Source of the DNA: Nannocystis sp.
GTDB lineage: Bacteria > Myxococcota_A > Polyangia > Nannocystales > Nannocystaceae
Length of the DNA stretch: 36,680 nt
Direction of reading: 5' to 3'
Assembly (NCBI RefSeq): GCF_013812955.1
Contig: NZ_JACCSO010000719.1
Location: forward strand, 1-36,680
Part shown: in pieces, positions 36,385 through 36,680 of the stretch
How positions within the stretch are numbered: position 1 is the stretch's first letter
How the letters are laid out: the number at the start of each line of letters is the position of its first letter
Position numbers and translations under genes: made by a program
Notes under the pieces: generated by a model
What the model was told of the DNA's origin: nothing
Databases searched by the model: none
The model's input: the letters and a program-made list of their open reading frames with translations, nothing else

Positions 36385-36680
36385 CTACTGCGCCCCGACT
36401 TGGGTGTCCACGCCACTGTCGTCGACGGTCAGTTGCAGTGGCTGGCACCCGAGTTCGATGAGCGATCGGGTGGCGATCGTTACGTCTGCCGTTGCCGGGA
36501 CGACGGCAATCGCGATATCGCCGCCGCCGGCCCCAGTGGTCTTCGCAGTGCCGCCAAGTGCCTGCATCGCCGTGCGTGCCAGCATCACGCACGCCGGCAC
36601 CAGGTCCACACCGGTCGTATGTGCGAGCCGATCGATGGCGACCGCGGCGAGGCGAAGGGCCGCCAGGAGCGCGGTCGCTG
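36385..36680 (-). CDS. GHMP kinase, probably phosphomevalonate kinase (C-terminal fragment; N-terminus beyond window)
   Basis: The minus frame is open from the right edge to the stop at 36385, giving about 98 C-terminal residues. The GGTAKTTGAGGGDIAIAVVP segment is GHMP-kinase motif 3 in the form seen in phosphomevalonate kinases (K-x-x-GAGGGD). The preceding helix (LLAALRLAAVAIDRLAHTTG) and the final strand-helix-strand (TRSLIELGCQPLQLTVDDSGV) fit the C-terminal ferredoxin-like fold. Position directly upstream of HMG-CoA reductase supports a mevalonate-pathway kinase. Mevalonate kinase or diphosphomevalonate decarboxylase cannot be excluded from this fragment. Confidence 0.8.
   Translation of the reverse strand, partial: ATALLAALRLAAVAIDRLAHTTGVDLVPACVMLARTAMQALGGTAKTTGAGGGDIAIAVVPATADVTIATRSLIELGCQPLQLTVDDSGVDTQVGAQ

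Overview
The window is high-GC, densely packed chromosomal DNA. Gene content points to a Myxococcota-type (deltaproteobacterial) organism: mevalonate-pathway isoprenoid genes beside a squalene synthase, an ECF sigma/anti-sigma pair followed by a secreted protein, many secreted or Pro/Ser-rich envelope proteins, and frequent ATGA/GTGA gene overlaps. I saw no tRNA, rRNA, CRISPR array, integrase or insertion sequence. The assignment to a phylum is inference from gene content only.

Layout. (1) 1-2712, minus: a DUF4175-type membrane/coiled-coil protein that runs off the left edge. (2) 2877-4789, plus: ECF sigma factor, membrane anti-sigma-like protein and a small secreted protein, closed by a strong intrinsic terminator at 4816-4845. 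(3) 4972-12165, plus: an envelope operon made of an AsmA-like/GT51 glycosyltransferase fusion, a predicted outer-membrane barrel, a TrmH-type methyltransferase and a bifunctional PBP1A. (4) 12262-13607, plus: a membrane/winged-helix protein and a TM2 protein with a YPQQG repeat. (5) 17018-13608, minus: a tightly overlapping six-gene run of rubrerythrin, DUF3501, lipoprotein, SDR oxidoreductase, Lon-N-domain protein and GNAT. (6) 17100-18836 plus, an M1 aminopeptidase; 20406-18829 minus, a PBP4/DacB-type carboxypeptidase; 20394-21944 plus, a peptide-type ABC substrate-binding lipoprotein whose 5' end overlaps that of dacB. (7) 30557-21941, minus: a YqiJ/NfeD-like membrane protein, a YqiK-type flotillin and an 1826-residue AAA+ ATPase. 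(8) 31077-31577, plus: a small two-TM potassium-channel-like protein with an altered filter, facing away from the flotillin operon. (9) 33059-31716 minus, RarA; 33341-33808 plus, a PilZ protein. (10) 36680-34209, minus: C-terminal end of a GHMP kinase (probably phosphomevalonate kinase), HMG-CoA reductase and an HpnC-type squalene synthase.

How the genes fit together. Regions 3 and 6 concern peptidoglycan synthesis and trimming at the envelope. Region 10 makes mevalonate-derived isoprenoids and condenses them toward squalene. Regions 7 and 8 look like one membrane-microdomain system: a flotillin scaffold, its OB-fold membrane partner, a very large ATPase and possibly an ion channel. This is the best candidate for an incompletely described system. 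The 246-bp gap between flotillin and ATPase is itself unusual, with hexamer arrays at both ends around a 28-bp perfect palindrome. The other non-coding stretches of note are a large inverted repeat with octamer arrays upstream of hpnC's 3' end (33962-34127), a long hairpin between the channel gene and rarA, and an AT-richer 0.5-kb stretch between the flotillin operon and the channel gene.
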